This document shows positions 8,881-16,331 of a stretch of 64,000 bases of DNA, in pieces. The notes under the pieces are model-generated. The model was not told the DNA's origin and searched no databases. It saw only the letters and a list, made by a program, of their open reading frames with translations. The first letter of the stretch is position 1. Each line of letters begins with the position of its first letter. The position numbers and the translations under genes were made by a program. Source of the DNA: JAPPLB01 sp965208945 (GTDB taxonomy: Bacteria > Acidobacteriota > Terriglobia > Bryobacterales > UBA6623); the NCBI GenBank assembly GCA_965208945.1, contig OZ242366.1, positions 1,798,001 through 1,862,000 of the forward strand, given 5' to 3'.

Positions 8881-9258
8881 ATGAGTATGTACAAAGGTAT
8901 TGAGCACACCGCGATCGCGACACCCGACCCGGAAGCACTGGCTTCCTGGTATGACAGAATCCTGAACTTCCCGATCGTTCACCGCTACGCCGGGAATGTT
9001 TTCGTCAAGGCGCCGGACGACACGATGCTCGAGATCATTCCTTCAGAAGGCGACCCGGCGGAGACGCAGATGAAGACCCCGGGTATTCGCCACTTGGCGA
9101 TATCCGTGGACGACTTCGAGGCGGGGAAGAAAGACCTCGAGAGCAAAGGCGTCGAGATCGTGCAGGAAGTCAACGCGAGCGGGAACCGGCTGGCGTTCTT
9201 CCTGGACCCGGAGGGCAACATTCTGCACTTGATCCACCGCGAGACGCCGATCGTTTGA
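8881..9258 (+). CDS. VOC superfamily (glyoxalase/bleomycin-resistance type) protein
   Basis: A 125-residue single-domain VOC protein with two beta-alpha-beta-beta-beta modules. Likely metal ligands are His in I-E-H-T-A-I (residue 9), Glu in T-M-L-E-I-I, His in I-R-H-L-A-I and the C-terminal F-L-D-P-E-G-N-I-L-H-L. These positions fit metal-dependent lyases, isomerases or dioxygenases of the superfamily. AGGAG lies before the ATG. It follows repeat A3 and may start a separate transcript. The reaction cannot be named from sequence. Confidence 0.8.
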   Translation: MSMYKGIEHTAIATPDPEALASWYDRILNFPIVHRYAGNVFVKAPDDTMLEIIPSEGDPAETQMKTPGIRHLAISVDDFEAGKKDLESKGVEIVQEVNASGNRLAFFLDPEGNILHLIHRETPIV

Positions 9259-9270
9259 GTCGAATGTCGA

Positions 9271-9660
9271 CTAGCCGGCAGGTTTCGCGGATTGCGGCTC
9301 GGACTTCTCGCCGTAGGTATTCCGGCGGAGTTCGTCGAGTCGATGCGCGGCGGCGTCGCGGATATAGCGGAACTGATCGTTGCTGGCCACGTCTTCGAGG
9401 ACGGCCTCGTCCTTGAGCTTCTTGACGGCTTTGCGCCGGATTTCTTCGTCCAGGGAGTGTTTGGCCAAGTGGGCGTACACGCTGTCGCCGGGTTGACGGT
9501 CGCGAATCTCGTCAAACACGCGATGGCGCACGAACCAGTCGCGGTCATCTGTCGCCATCTTTTGCAAGATGCCGATGTCAGGCAGTTCCCTGGCGGCGGC
9601 AATGCGCACGTCGGGATTGCCGTGCTTCCACTTGGGCCGGAAGATGTCGAAGAGCCCCAT
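9271..9660 (-). CDS. HEAT-repeat protein, small
   Basis: A 129-residue helical protein with repeated pairs such as V-R-I-A-A-A-R-E-L, W-F-V-R-H-R-V-F-D-E-I, I-R-R-K-A-V-K-K-L and Y-I-R-D-A-A-A-H-R-L, which match HEAT-like units. ATG 9660 (M-G-L-F-D-I-F) is preferred. An in-frame ATG at 9684 lies inside the left end of repeat A4 and would add M-Q-A-K-I-I-R-A. It converges with the VOC gene. Such proteins usually act as binding scaffolds; no specific role is visible. Confidence 0.65.
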   Translation of the reverse strand: MGLFDIFRPKWKHGNPDVRIAAARELPDIGILQKMATDDRDWFVRHRVFDEIRDRQPGDSVYAHLAKHSLDEEIRRKAVKKLKDEAVLEDVASNDQFRYIRDAAAHRLDELRRNTYGEKSEPQSAKPAG

Positions 9661-9674
9661 CGCTCTTATTATCT

Positions 9675-9800
9675 TAGCCTGCATTTCTCACCGCCCGACG
9701 GTGGAAGCACGCGAGAGAAAGGCCGTGATTCGTGTCTCGTGACCCGAGGGCCGAAGGAGGCGATTCGGGCGCCACACCTGCGCGCGCCAAGCGGCTCGTG
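9675..9800 (+). repeat. Family A interspersed repeat, copy A4 (right end missing)
   Basis: The left end TAGCCTGCATTTCTCACCGC and the A2-type module (CGAGGGCCGAAGGAGGCGAT) are clear. The sequence stops matching at GCGGCTCGTG, just before the 3' end of the GNAT gene, so the right end is lost. An outward ATG in the left end is in frame with the HEAT-repeat gene. Confidence 0.85.
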
Positions 9801-9804
9801 AAGA

Positions 9805-10275
9805 TCAGGGGATCTTCCTGATCCAGCGGATGGTGCGCATGCCTTCCTCGAAGCCTTCGGATGCGTAGAGCCGATTGCCGACCTCGTTGGTCGTGAGGCA
9901 GTCGAGGTGGGCATAGACGGCGCCCATCGCCTTGAAATGCTGCATCATGCCGCGGAGCATGCTTCGCCCGTATCCCTTGCCTTGATGCTGTGAGGCGACA
10001 GCGAGAATGTCGATAAAGCCCATCGCGGTTGCTTCGTCGCAGACGCCGGTGGCGCAGGCGACGACCCCACTTTCCAACTCGCCGACAAGGATGATCTGGG
10101 TATCGAAGTTTTTCTCAAGCTGGAGCCGCCAGCGCTCCCGCCAATCGAGGCCATTCATGAGTCCGAACCGTTTGTCGGCGGTTTTCTGCCACGTAATCGG
10201 CTCGAACGCGTCGATGATCATCTCCTTGAGATGGTCATACTCGGCTGGGTCAGCGGGACGTAAGTGCAGGGACAT
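9805..10275 (-). CDS. GNAT family N-acetyltransferase
   Basis: A 156-residue GNAT acyltransferase using acetyl-CoA. The acetyl-CoA-binding motif A is I-D-I-L-A-V followed by Q-H-Q-G-K-G-Y-G-R-S-M-L. The C-terminal N-E-V-G-N-R-L-Y-A-S-E-G-F segment is the usual motif B. The start is taken as ATG 10275 (M-S-L-H-L-R-P-A-D); the longer open frame to 10383 runs into degenerate repeat A5. The 3' end lies next to truncated repeat A4. Substrate unknown. Confidence 0.8.
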   Translation of the reverse strand: MSLHLRPADPAEYDHLKEMIIDAFEPITWQKTADKRFGLMNGLDWRERWRLQLEKNFDTQIILVGELESGVVACATGVCDEATAMGFIDILAVASQHQGKGYGRSMLRGMMQHFKAMGAVYAHLDCLTTNEVGNRLYASEGFEEGMRTIRWIRKIP

Positions 10276-10300
10276 GGTTCGGTATCGCCTTCCTGTTCCG

Positions 10301-10418
10301 GCGGCCTGATGGCCGAGGCTCGCGTCAAGAGCGTCAAGTAATCTCAACGCCGCAGGCAAATCGCGCTTCGTCCGGACGGCCACACAAGTCGTCTCGCCGC
10401 GCGGCGAGAAGGTCAGGT
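10301..10418 (+). repeat. Family A interspersed repeat, copy A5 (decayed)
   Basis: A weak copy recognised by the order of short blocks: a left block like GATGGCCGAGGCTCGCGTC (compare GACGGCCGAAGCACGCGAT) and a right block CGTCCGGACGGCC followed by GGCGAGAAGGTCAGG. The terminal TCA gives the TGA stop codon of leuS on the minus strand (10413-10415). Confidence 0.6.
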
Positions 10419-12857
10419 CACGACGATATTGACGAGCTTGTCGGGGACCACGACAATCTTGCGGATGGTTTTGCCGTCGATGTGCGGCTGGATCTTCCTA
10501 TCCTCCTGCGCGAGCTGCTCGATGTCTTCGCGAGCGCCGCCACGGGCGATCGTCAATCGCGACCGCAACTTTCCGTTGACTTGAACCGGGATCTCGATTT
10601 CGTCTTCCCTGGCCAGGACAGGATCGAACTCAGGCCACTGCATTTTGAGGATGAACTCGTCGTTACCCAGTTCGCGCCACAACTGTTCGGCAAGATGGGG
10701 CGCGAAGGGCCCCATGAGCAGCACAGTCTTCGAGACGACCTCACGCAGGACGCCCGCGGACAGTTGCGCCTCATGGGCGTAGAGATCATTCAGCAGTTCC
10801 ATGAGCGCAGCCAGCGACGTGTTGAAGTGCCAGCGGGTGTCGAAGTCGCCGGTGATCTTCTGGATCGTCTGGTGCAGCTTGCGAAGCAGAGCACGGTCGG
10901 TATCATTGGCGGGCTCAGGGGATTCTCCCGCTCCGACTGTTGCGTTCCTGGTGGCGAAACGGTAGAGCCGTGTCAGAAACCTCTGCATGCCCTCGACCCC
11001 GGCGTCGTTCCAATCGAGGTCCTTTTCAGGAGGCGCGGCAAACAACGAAAACACGCGGGCAACGTCGGCGCCGTGTTCCTGCAAGAAATCGTCGGCGCTG
11101 ATGACGTTGCCTTTGCTCTTGGACATCTTCATGCCGTCACGGATAACCATGCCCTGGGTAAACAGGCGAGTCGCGGGCTCGTTCCAATCGATCAGGCCGA
11201 AGTCGCGCATCACCTTCGTGAAAAAGCGGGCATAAATCAGATGCAGCACGGCATGCTCGACACCTCCGATGTATTGGTCGATGGGGAACCAGGCAGAAAC
11301 GTTCGCCGTATCGAAGGGGGCTTCGTCGTTGTTCGGATCGCAATAGCGGTAGAAGTACCAGGATGAGTCGATGAACGTGTCCATCGTGTCGCACTCACGT
11401 TCGGCGGAGCCGCCGCACTGCGGGCAGTCGACATTGAGAAACTCGGGGACCTGCTTGAGCGGCGATTCGCCCGTGCCGGTCAGCCTGACGTTGGCCGGGA
11501 GCACGACCGGCAGGTCCTTCTTGGGCACCGGGACGACGCCGCACGTAGCGCAGTGGATCATGGGAATCGGCGTGCCCCAATAGCGTTGCCGCGAGATGCC
11601 CCAATCCTTGAGACGGTAGGTGACGGCGGACTTGGCGAAGCCCTTCTCCTCGCCGTGGGCGTTCATGGCTTCAATCGCGTGGGCGCTGGGCAAGCCGCTG
11701 AATGGCCCCGAGTTCTCGGCGACGCCGTAGGTCACGAAAGCTTCGTTCATGTCGGCTTCGACGGCGAGAGCGCCGTCGAAGGGGCGGATGACCGGGCGCA
11801 CGGCGATGCCGTACTTGCGGCAGAACTCGAAGTCGCGTTGATCGTGCGCCGGCACGGCCATGATCGCTCCGGTGCCGTACGTCATCAGAACGAAGTTGCC
11901 GATCCAGACCGGAGTCTTCTCACCGCTGTAGGGATTGACGACGAAGCGGCCGGAATCGACGCCGAGCTTTTCGACATCGGCCGGGTCGCGCCGCTCGATC
12001 GAGTCGATCAGCGGCCGGGCTTTGTCCTGGAGTCCAAACTTCGCGACCCACGGATGTTGGGGCGCCAGAATCAGGCACGTTGCGCCGAAGATCGTGTCCA
12101 CACGTGTCGTAAAGACGGAGATCTTCTCTTCGGAGCCTGCGAGCCGGAAGTCGACCTCGGTACCGGTGGAGCGGCCGATCCAATGCTTCTGCATGCTGAG
12201 GACGCGCTCGGGCCAGCCCTCTTCGATCTCCTTGTGATCATCCAGGAGTTGCCCGGAGTAAGCGGTCGTGCGCAGGAACCATTGGTCCAGGCTGCGCTGC
12301 TCGACAACAGTGTCCTCGTGGCGCCAGCAGCGGTCATCAACGACCTGTTCGTTGGCCAGCACGGTGGCGCATTGCGGGCACCAGTTCACCGCGGCTTTCT
12401 TGCGATAGGCCAGGCCGCGCTTGTACATCTCGAGGAAGAGCCATTGATTCCAGCGGTAGTACTCGGGCTCGCAACTCGAGATCTCGGTCGACCAGTCGTA
12501 GCTGAAGCCGAAGCGCTGAAGCTGATCTTTCATGGCGGCGATGTTGGCGCGGGTCCATTCGCCGGGGTCGCGGTTGTTCTGGATGGCTGCGTTTTCAGCC
12601 GGCAGGCCGAAGGAGTCCCAGCCCATGGGATGCAGGACGCGGAAGCCCCGCATCCACTTGTAGCGCGCGAGGGCGTCGCCGATCGAGTAGTTGCGCATGT
12701 GGCCCATGTGAAGCGTACCGCTGGGATAGGGCAGCATTTCGAGCACGTAGTACTTGGGGCGCGACGGGTCGAGGCCGGCCCGAAACAGGCCGGCCTTGTC
12801 CCATTCAGCCTGCCAGCGGGCTTCGATTTCTTGCGGGTTGTAGGTCTTCTCCGGCAT
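10413..12857 (-). CDS. leuS: Leucyl-tRNA synthetase
   Basis: An 814-residue class I aminoacyl-tRNA synthetase that charges tRNA-Leu in the cytoplasm. The HIGH signature is H-M-G-H at residues 50-53 (in P-Y-P-S-G-T-L-H-M-G-H), and the KMSKS loop is G-M-K-M-S-K-S-K-G-N. The CP1 editing domain is present (G-T-G-A-I-M-A-V-P-A-H-D-Q-R-D). Zinc-type Cys pairs occur at C-P-Q-C, C-A-T-C and C-P-Q-C-G-G. Length and domain order are those of bacterial LeuRS. The stop codon falls in decayed repeat A5; the upstream 1.3 kb is a gene-free repeat island. Confidence 0.97.
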   Translation of the reverse strand: MPEKTYNPQEIEARWQAEWDKAGLFRAGLDPSRPKYYVLEMLPYPSGTLHMGHMRNYSIGDALARYKWMRGFRVLHPMGWDSFGLPAENAAIQNNRDPGEWTRANIAAMKDQLQRFGFSYDWSTEISSCEPEYYRWNQWLFLEMYKRGLAYRKKAAVNWCPQCATVLANEQVVDDRCWRHEDTVVEQRSLDQWFLRTTAYSGQLLDDHKEIEEGWPERVLSMQKHWIGRSTGTEVDFRLAGSEEKISVFTTRVDTIFGATCLILAPQHPWVAKFGLQDKARPLIDSIERRDPADVEKLGVDSGRFVVNPYSGEKTPVWIGNFVLMTYGTGAIMAVPAHDQRDFEFCRKYGIAVRPVIRPFDGALAVEADMNEAFVTYGVAENSGPFSGLPSAHAIEAMNAHGEEKGFAKSAVTYRLKDWGISRQRYWGTPIPMIHCATCGVVPVPKKDLPVVLPANVRLTGTGESPLKQVPEFLNVDCPQCGGSAERECDTMDTFIDSSWYFYRYCDPNNDEAPFDTANVSAWFPIDQYIGGVEHAVLHLIYARFFTKVMRDFGLIDWNEPATRLFTQGMVIRDGMKMSKSKGNVISADDFLQEHGADVARVFSLFAAPPEKDLDWNDAGVEGMQRFLTRLYRFATRNATVGAGESPEPANDTDRALLRKLHQTIQKITGDFDTRWHFNTSLAALMELLNDLYAHEAQLSAGVLREVVSKTVLLMGPFAPHLAEQLWRELGNDEFILKMQWPEFDPVLAREDEIEIPVQVNGKLRSRLTIARGGAREDIEQLAQEDRKIQPHIDGKTIRKIVVVPDKLVNIVVT

Positions 12858-12924
12858 GGGGCGGGCAATAAACGTTCCAGTCCTCGGTTTCGCAGTATTT
12901 CCTATGACTATAGTGACAGACTCC

Positions 12925-12997
12925 TAGCGCCGCCTCCGCCCAAGTGCGGATCATTTGAGCGGGAAACACTGGGGCCGAGGGTTTGTTTCACATCAGT
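12925..12997 (+). repeat. Family B repeat, copy B1 (diverged)
   Basis: Matches the family B order: a CCTCCGCCC-AGTGCGGATCAT head, a GAGCGGGAAACACT middle and a GTTTGTTTCACATCAGT tail. It is shorter and more diverged than B2, which follows directly. Confidence 0.7.
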
Positions 12998-13001
12998 CCC
13001 G

Positions 13002-13092
13002 CCCCCGCCCCACTGCGCGGTGCGGATCATTCGAGCAAGAAACATCCGGTTCGGTGTCATGGCTGCTTGATTCGGACGATGTTTCAGGTCAG
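13002..13092 (+). repeat. Family B repeat, copy B2
   Basis: A 91-bp copy with head GTGCGGATCATTCGAGCAAG, then GAAACATCCGG, the middle GGTGTCATGGCTGCTTGAT, and tail GATGTTTCAGGTCAG. GAAACATC and GATGTTTC are perfect inverted arms about 40 bp apart, so a hairpin is possible. Confidence 0.8.
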
Positions 13093-13144
13093 TTCCGCCC
13101 GAAAATCACTGACGGTGCGGAGACTTGCTGCGGGCAATCTTTGT

Positions 13145-13315
13145 AGTGAGCAATAGCGAGCACTCATGGGCAAACGTGGGCAACCGAGGGCTACCGTGGG
13201 CAGGCAAACCGTGACCGGGCGGCAAGAAAACCGGGAAATGCCGGGCCATTGCGGGCAGCAGCAGCTTGGCGGCAGGAGAGCCGGGCAATAGTGGGCAATA
13301 GCGGGCAGCAGTGAA
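13145..13315 (+). repeat. Degenerate ~10-bp-period G-rich array
   Basis: Repeated units of the form GGGCAATAGC or GGGCAAACGT (for example GGGCAAACGT, GGGCAACCGA, GGGCTACCGT, GGGCAATAGT, GGGCAATAGC) spaced at about 10-11 bp with irregular interruptions. Frames through it give low-complexity peptides. The spaced GGG runs could favour G-quadruplex formation on the plus strand. Confidence 0.6.
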
Positions 13316-13469
13316 TCGGAAAGCCGTGACTTGACGGCGGGCACGGCGGCCCGGACGGCGAGAAAAGCCGTGATTCGTGATTCGTGTCTTGTGTTTCGCA
13401 CGCATTCTCCTTGCTGCCTGATACGAAATCAGGGCAGTATTCCCGCCTCCTTACCGCCATGCTATCCAG

Positions 13470-13528
13470 GCCGGGGCGGAAAAAAAAGACTGAAGGGCTT
13501 CAGTACCCCCATGTACCGTTCGAGCCAT
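13470..13528 (-). terminator. Family C repeat copy C1, intrinsic-terminator-like on the minus strand
   Basis: Read on the minus strand, the hairpin CTGAAG-CC-CTTCAG (13490-13503) is followed by TC and a run of eight T, the layout of a rho-independent terminator. The flanking about 20 bp on each side are repeated at 13841-13899. It lies downstream of nfo in the direction of nfo transcription and upstream of leuS. Confidence 0.6.
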
Positions 13529-13548
13529 GCTCCGCATCCTCACCCCTA

Positions 13549-13569
13549 CCCTCTCCCAGCGGGAGAGGG
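13549..13569. repeat. CCCTCTCCC/GGGAGAGGG palindrome
   Basis: Perfect 9-bp inverted arms around AGC, inside a context CTCACCCCTACC that precedes many similar intergenic palindromes in unrelated GC-rich bacteria. I see one copy in this window. It is probably a dispersed palindromic intergenic element; no role is visible. Confidence 0.55.
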
Positions 13570-13658
13570 GGCGGCCGTACGAGGTTCGTGAGGCTCCGGC
13601 TCGGCCAGACTCGAGGCGCGCCCGGAACTTTGCTTCGCATCCGGGGCGCTTGATGCGC

Positions 13659-13724
13659 GGGGGGGGGGGGTACCTGGGAAATGCCGGGAAATCGTGGGAA
13701 ATACCGGGAAATGGTGGGAAATCC
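13659..13724 (+). repeat. G12 tract followed by five GGGAAAT units
   Basis: Twelve consecutive G (13659-13670) are followed by TACCT and then five units of GGGAAAT separated by 3 bases (10-bp period, to about 13724). This is a length-unstable tract and a strong candidate for G-quadruplex formation. Exact G number could also be an assembly uncertainty. Confidence 0.75.
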
Positions 13725-13840
13725 TTGCAGGGAACGCACCCGAACAAGACGATCGGAAGCGGCAAGGATTTCACTTCGCAGGCGCTCGCAGGGAACGAAT
13801 CCAGGCCTTGATCACGAGCCATGATCTTCATGCTTAGCAC

Positions 13841-13899
13841 GCCGGGTCGGCAAAAAAAAGACTGAAGGGCTTCAGTACCTCTGTGCACCATTCGAGCCA
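13841..13899 (-). terminator. Family C repeat copy C2, intrinsic-terminator-like on the minus strand
   Basis: Second copy of family C: the same CTGAAG-CC-CTTCAG hairpin followed on the minus strand by TC and eight T, with the conserved flank GTGCACCATTCGAGCCA (C1 has GTACCGTTCGAGCCA). With C1 it forms a tandem terminator-like pair 371 bp apart, placed downstream of nfo. Confidence 0.6.
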
Positions 13900-13904
13900 C
13901 ATGA

Positions 13905-14058
13905 AAAGCGTAAAAGCCGTGATTCGTGTCTCGTGATTCGTGAAAAGCATAAAAGCGGTGGATTGTGATTAGTGGTTAGTGACTAGTGAAAGACTTGAAA
14001 GCCCTGATTCGTGACCCGCACGGACTTCTCTTTGCCACATGGCGAGACATGCAGGCCC
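13905..14058 (+). repeat. Family A interspersed repeat, copy A6 (decayed)
   Basis: Contains the GCCGTGATTCGTGTCTCGTG block found in A2 and A4 and ends with GCCACATGGCGAGACATGCAGGC, a diverged version of the right end GCCACGTGGTGAGAAATGCAGGC. The left end is not recognisable, being replaced by multiple ATTCGTG/TTAGTG short repeats. Confidence 0.55.
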
Positions 14059-14059
14059 G

Positions 14060-14148
14060 TTTTCCCACCGCCCGCGCGCGTATCATGCGATCAGGAAACA
14101 TCCGGATGGGTGTCAACCCGGCTTGATAAACAGGACGTTTCAGGTCAG
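14060..14148 (+). repeat. Family B repeat, copy B3
   Basis: Head CACCGCCCGCGCGCGTATCAT, then GGAAACATCCGGATGGGTGT, CAACCCGGCTTGAT and tail GACGTTTCAGGTCAG. GAAAC/GTTTC arms are conserved. The tail TCA at 14145-14147 is the TGA stop codon of nfo on the minus strand. Confidence 0.75.
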
Positions 14149-15035
14149 CCGCCGGCTTGGGGGCGGACGAGCGAGTATAGCTCACGGACGTCTCTGCGGT
14201 AGGTTCCGTGTTCATCGGCAGGCGTTTCGAGGATGAACGTCTTGCCGAGCAGGCCGGGATGGCGCAACAGGCGGCGGAATGTTTCACGTCCCAGGAAGCC
14301 GCGTCCGATGTTCTCGTGGCGGTCGCGGCGCGAGCCGAGAGCGGTTTTGGAATCGTTGGCGTGAAGCACGGGAATATTGGCGAGTCCGATGCTTTGGTCG
14401 ATTCGATGGAGCGTGGCCTCGAAATCCCTGGTCGTGGTGAGATCAAAGCCAGCTTCATAGCAGTGCGCTGTATCGAGACAGAAGCCGACGGGGAGGTCGG
14501 CATTCATCCGGATACGGTCACGCATCTCGGCAAGCTCCCCGAACTCCCGTCCGAGGGTTTGCCCGCCCCCGGCAGTGTTTTCCAGCAGCAACGTGAAGCC
14601 GTTCCAGGCGGTGTTCCCGGCGGCTTCGGCTACGGAGTCGGCCAGAGTGCGGATGGCGCTGTCGATGGCCTGCCCTTTGTAGCTGCCGGGATGGATGACG
14701 AGATAGTCGGCGCCAAGCAGGCGAGCCCGCTGCATCTCATCCCGAAACGCCGTGATGGACTTGCTACGGACGGCGGAGTCGGCCGCGGCGAGGTTGGTGA
14801 GGTAGTTGCCGTGGATCACGAGGGGCCGCAGGCCGTGCTCGGCGCGCAGTTCCCGAAACTCCGCTACTGCGTTCAGGTCGAGGGGCGCGCTACGCCACAT
14901 GCGGGGACTGCGAGAGAAGATCTGCAGCGTGTTGCAGCCGGATTCGAGGGCGCGAACGACTGCCTTCGTCAAGCGGCCAGCGATGGAGACGTGCGCGCCG
15001 ATCCGCGGGGTCTGGAAGGCGCTGCTAGTCTGCAT
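14145..15035 (-). CDS. nfo: Endonuclease IV (AP endonuclease)
   Basis: A 296-residue Zn-dependent apurinic/apyrimidinic endonuclease of base-excision repair. The family opening R-I-G-A-H-V-S-I-A-G is at residue 11. Zinc-ligand segments V-I-H-G-N-Y (His), L-L-L-E-N-T-A-G-G-G (Glu), F-C-L-D-T-A-H-C-Y-E-A-G (Asp, His), V-L-H-A-N-D-S-K and H-E-N-I-G-R-G are all present, and E-T-P-A-D near the end completes the site. The only start codon in frame is ATG 15035, inside the left end of repeat A7, so the first residues come from the repeat. The stop codon lies in repeat B3, so both ends of the gene are set by repeats. Confidence 0.93.
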   Translation of the reverse strand: MQTSSAFQTPRIGAHVSIAGRLTKAVVRALESGCNTLQIFSRSPRMWRSAPLDLNAVAEFRELRAEHGLRPLVIHGNYLTNLAAADSAVRSKSITAFRDEMQRARLLGADYLVIHPGSYKGQAIDSAIRTLADSVAEAAGNTAWNGFTLLLENTAGGGQTLGREFGELAEMRDRIRMNADLPVGFCLDTAHCYEAGFDLTTTRDFEATLHRIDQSIGLANIPVLHANDSKTALGSRRDRHENIGRGFLGRETFRRLLRHPGLLGKTFILETPADEHGTYRRDVRELYSLVRPQAGG

Positions 15036-15206
15036 GTCTCACCACCCGACGGTCGAAGCACGCGAGAGAAAGGCCGTGACTCGTGACTCGTGAAAAACCT
15101 TAAAGACCATGTTGCGCGCGCCTTTTTCCTCCGCCCGGCACGCGCCTCGTCCTGACGGCCCTCTCACTCCCTTCGCCTCGCCGCGTTGTGAGAAATGCGG
15201 GTCAGG
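15025..15206 (+). repeat. Family A interspersed repeat, copy A7
   Basis: Left end CTAGTCTGCATGTCTCACCA and right end GTTGTGAGAAATGCGGGTCAG. The core has GCCGTGACTCGTGACTCGTG and the TTTTTCCTCCGCCCGGC module shared with A9. The minus-strand ATG inside the left end is the start codon of nfo. Confidence 0.9.
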
Positions 15207-15240
15207 CATTCGGGTTGCCGCGCGAGGAACGGAGCGGCGG

Positions 15241-16269
15241 CTAGGGCAGCGTACCTTCGGCGTTGAGGGCGATGCGATACAGCCCCGTACGGGCGGTCAT
15301 GTAGAGCGTCTTGCCGTCGTCGCCCCAAGCAACGTTGGCGGGGACTTCCTCCGGCTGAATGCTGCCGAGATGCTTGCCTTCGGGGTTGTAGATCCAAACG
15401 CCTCCGGGCCCGGTCAGGTAGAGGTTTCCCTGCTTGTCGAGCTTGAGACCGTCGGGCAGGCCTTCGGCGGTCTCGGATGTAGCGTCGGCGAAGACACGGC
15501 CTTCATCGAGAGAGCCATCGTCTTTGACGCCATAGGCCATCCAGACCTTGTGAGCGGCGTCGGAGTTGGCGACGTAGAGCGTCTTCTCGTCGGGGGAGAA
15601 GCCGAGGCCGTTGGGCCGGGTCTGCTTGTCGTTCAGCAACTCCAGCTCACCGTCCGGACCGAGGCGGTAGATGCCGTTGAAGTCCAGTTCCTTCGCCGGG
15701 TCGTCATCCAGGCCCGCCAAACCGTAGGGGGGGTCGGTGAAGTAGGCCCAGCCGTCCGACTTGTAAACGATGTCGTTGGGGCTGTTGAGGCGCTTGGAGT
15801 TGTACCGTTCGGCGATGACGGTTTCCTCGTTGTCCTGCTCGATGCGCAAGATGCGCCGGTTGCCGTGCTCGCAGATGATGAGGCGGCCCTGGGGGTCGCG
15901 GGTGAGACCGTTCGAGCCGACGTAGCGGCCTTCTTCGTACTCGCCCTCGAAGACCGGCTTGCGGAAGTCGCTGACCTCGCCCGAGCCGGCGTCCCATTTG
16001 TAGATGGCGTTCCCGCGGACATCGCTGAAAAGCAGGTGGGGGCCGCCCTCAGTCCTCCACAGCGGACCCTCGGTGAACATAAAACCGCCGCTCAGTTTTT
16101 CGATCTTGTAGTCGGCGGGAACGATGGCGTCAAGGGCGGGATCGAGCTTGACGACCGTCCCCGCGCCATGATCCGGCACAGCTTCGGGAGCAGGTTCGCC
16201 GCCTCCGCAGGCGATCAAGAGAAGAGCGAAGAGAATGTTCAAGAGAACTTTACTTTGGAGTTTTGACAT
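15241..16269 (-). CDS. SMP-30/gluconolactonase-like lipoprotein
   Basis: A 342-residue six-bladed propeller of the SMP-30/gluconolactonase/LRE family. ATG 16269 gives a lipoprotein signal (L-L-N-I-L-F-A-L-L-L-I-A-C, Cys about residue 22), so it is probably anchored in the envelope. The family segments F-T-E-G-P-L-W, L-L-F-S-D-V-R-G-N-A-I-Y-K-W, G-L-T-R-D-P-Q-G-R-L-I-I-C-E-H, S-P-N-D-I-V-Y-K-S-D-G-W-A-Y-F-T-D-P-P-Y-G and P-N-G-L-G-F-S-P-D-E-K-T-L-Y-V-A-N-S-D supply the divalent-metal ligands (Glu, Asn, Asn, Asp). It likely hydrolyses a sugar lactone outside the cytoplasm. An upstream in-frame ATG at 16317 would mask the signal peptide. Confidence 0.85.
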   Translation of the reverse strand: MSKLQSKVLLNILFALLLIACGGGEPAPEAVPDHGAGTVVKLDPALDAIVPADYKIEKLSGGFMFTEGPLWRTEGGPHLLFSDVRGNAIYKWDAGSGEVSDFRKPVFEGEYEEGRYVGSNGLTRDPQGRLIICEHGNRRILRIEQDNEETVIAERYNSKRLNSPNDIVYKSDGWAYFTDPPYGLAGLDDDPAKELDFNGIYRLGPDGELELLNDKQTRPNGLGFSPDEKTLYVANSDAAHKVWMAYGVKDDGSLDEGRVFADATSETAEGLPDGLKLDKQGNLYLTGPGGVWIYNPEGKHLGSIQPEEVPANVAWGDDGKTLYMTARTGLYRIALNAEGTLP

Positions 16270-16331
16270 GATGGGGTTCCTGTGGGCTGATCCCGTGAAG
16301 AATGCATGGGGCTCCACAAGCTGAATGGAGC

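Larger units (their letters stand above)
12858..14144. other. Gene-free repeat island between leuS and nfo
   Basis: About 1.3 kb without a credible gene. It holds two family B copies, two family C copies, arrays with a period of about 10 bp, a G12 tract, a CCCTCTCCC/GGGAGAGGG hairpin, short ATTCGTG-type repeats, a decayed family A copy and a third family B copy that runs into the nfo stop codon. Open frames here are made of repeats and show no domain. The leuS promoter must lie at its left side (minus strand). Confidence 0.75.

Noticed and set aside
13451..13900. Open frames in the repeat island, including a pair with M-A-R-x-V-H-x-G-T-E-A-L-Q-S-F-F
   Set aside because: They are translations of family C and neighbouring repeats, with no conserved domain; the shared peptide is due to the duplicated DNA.
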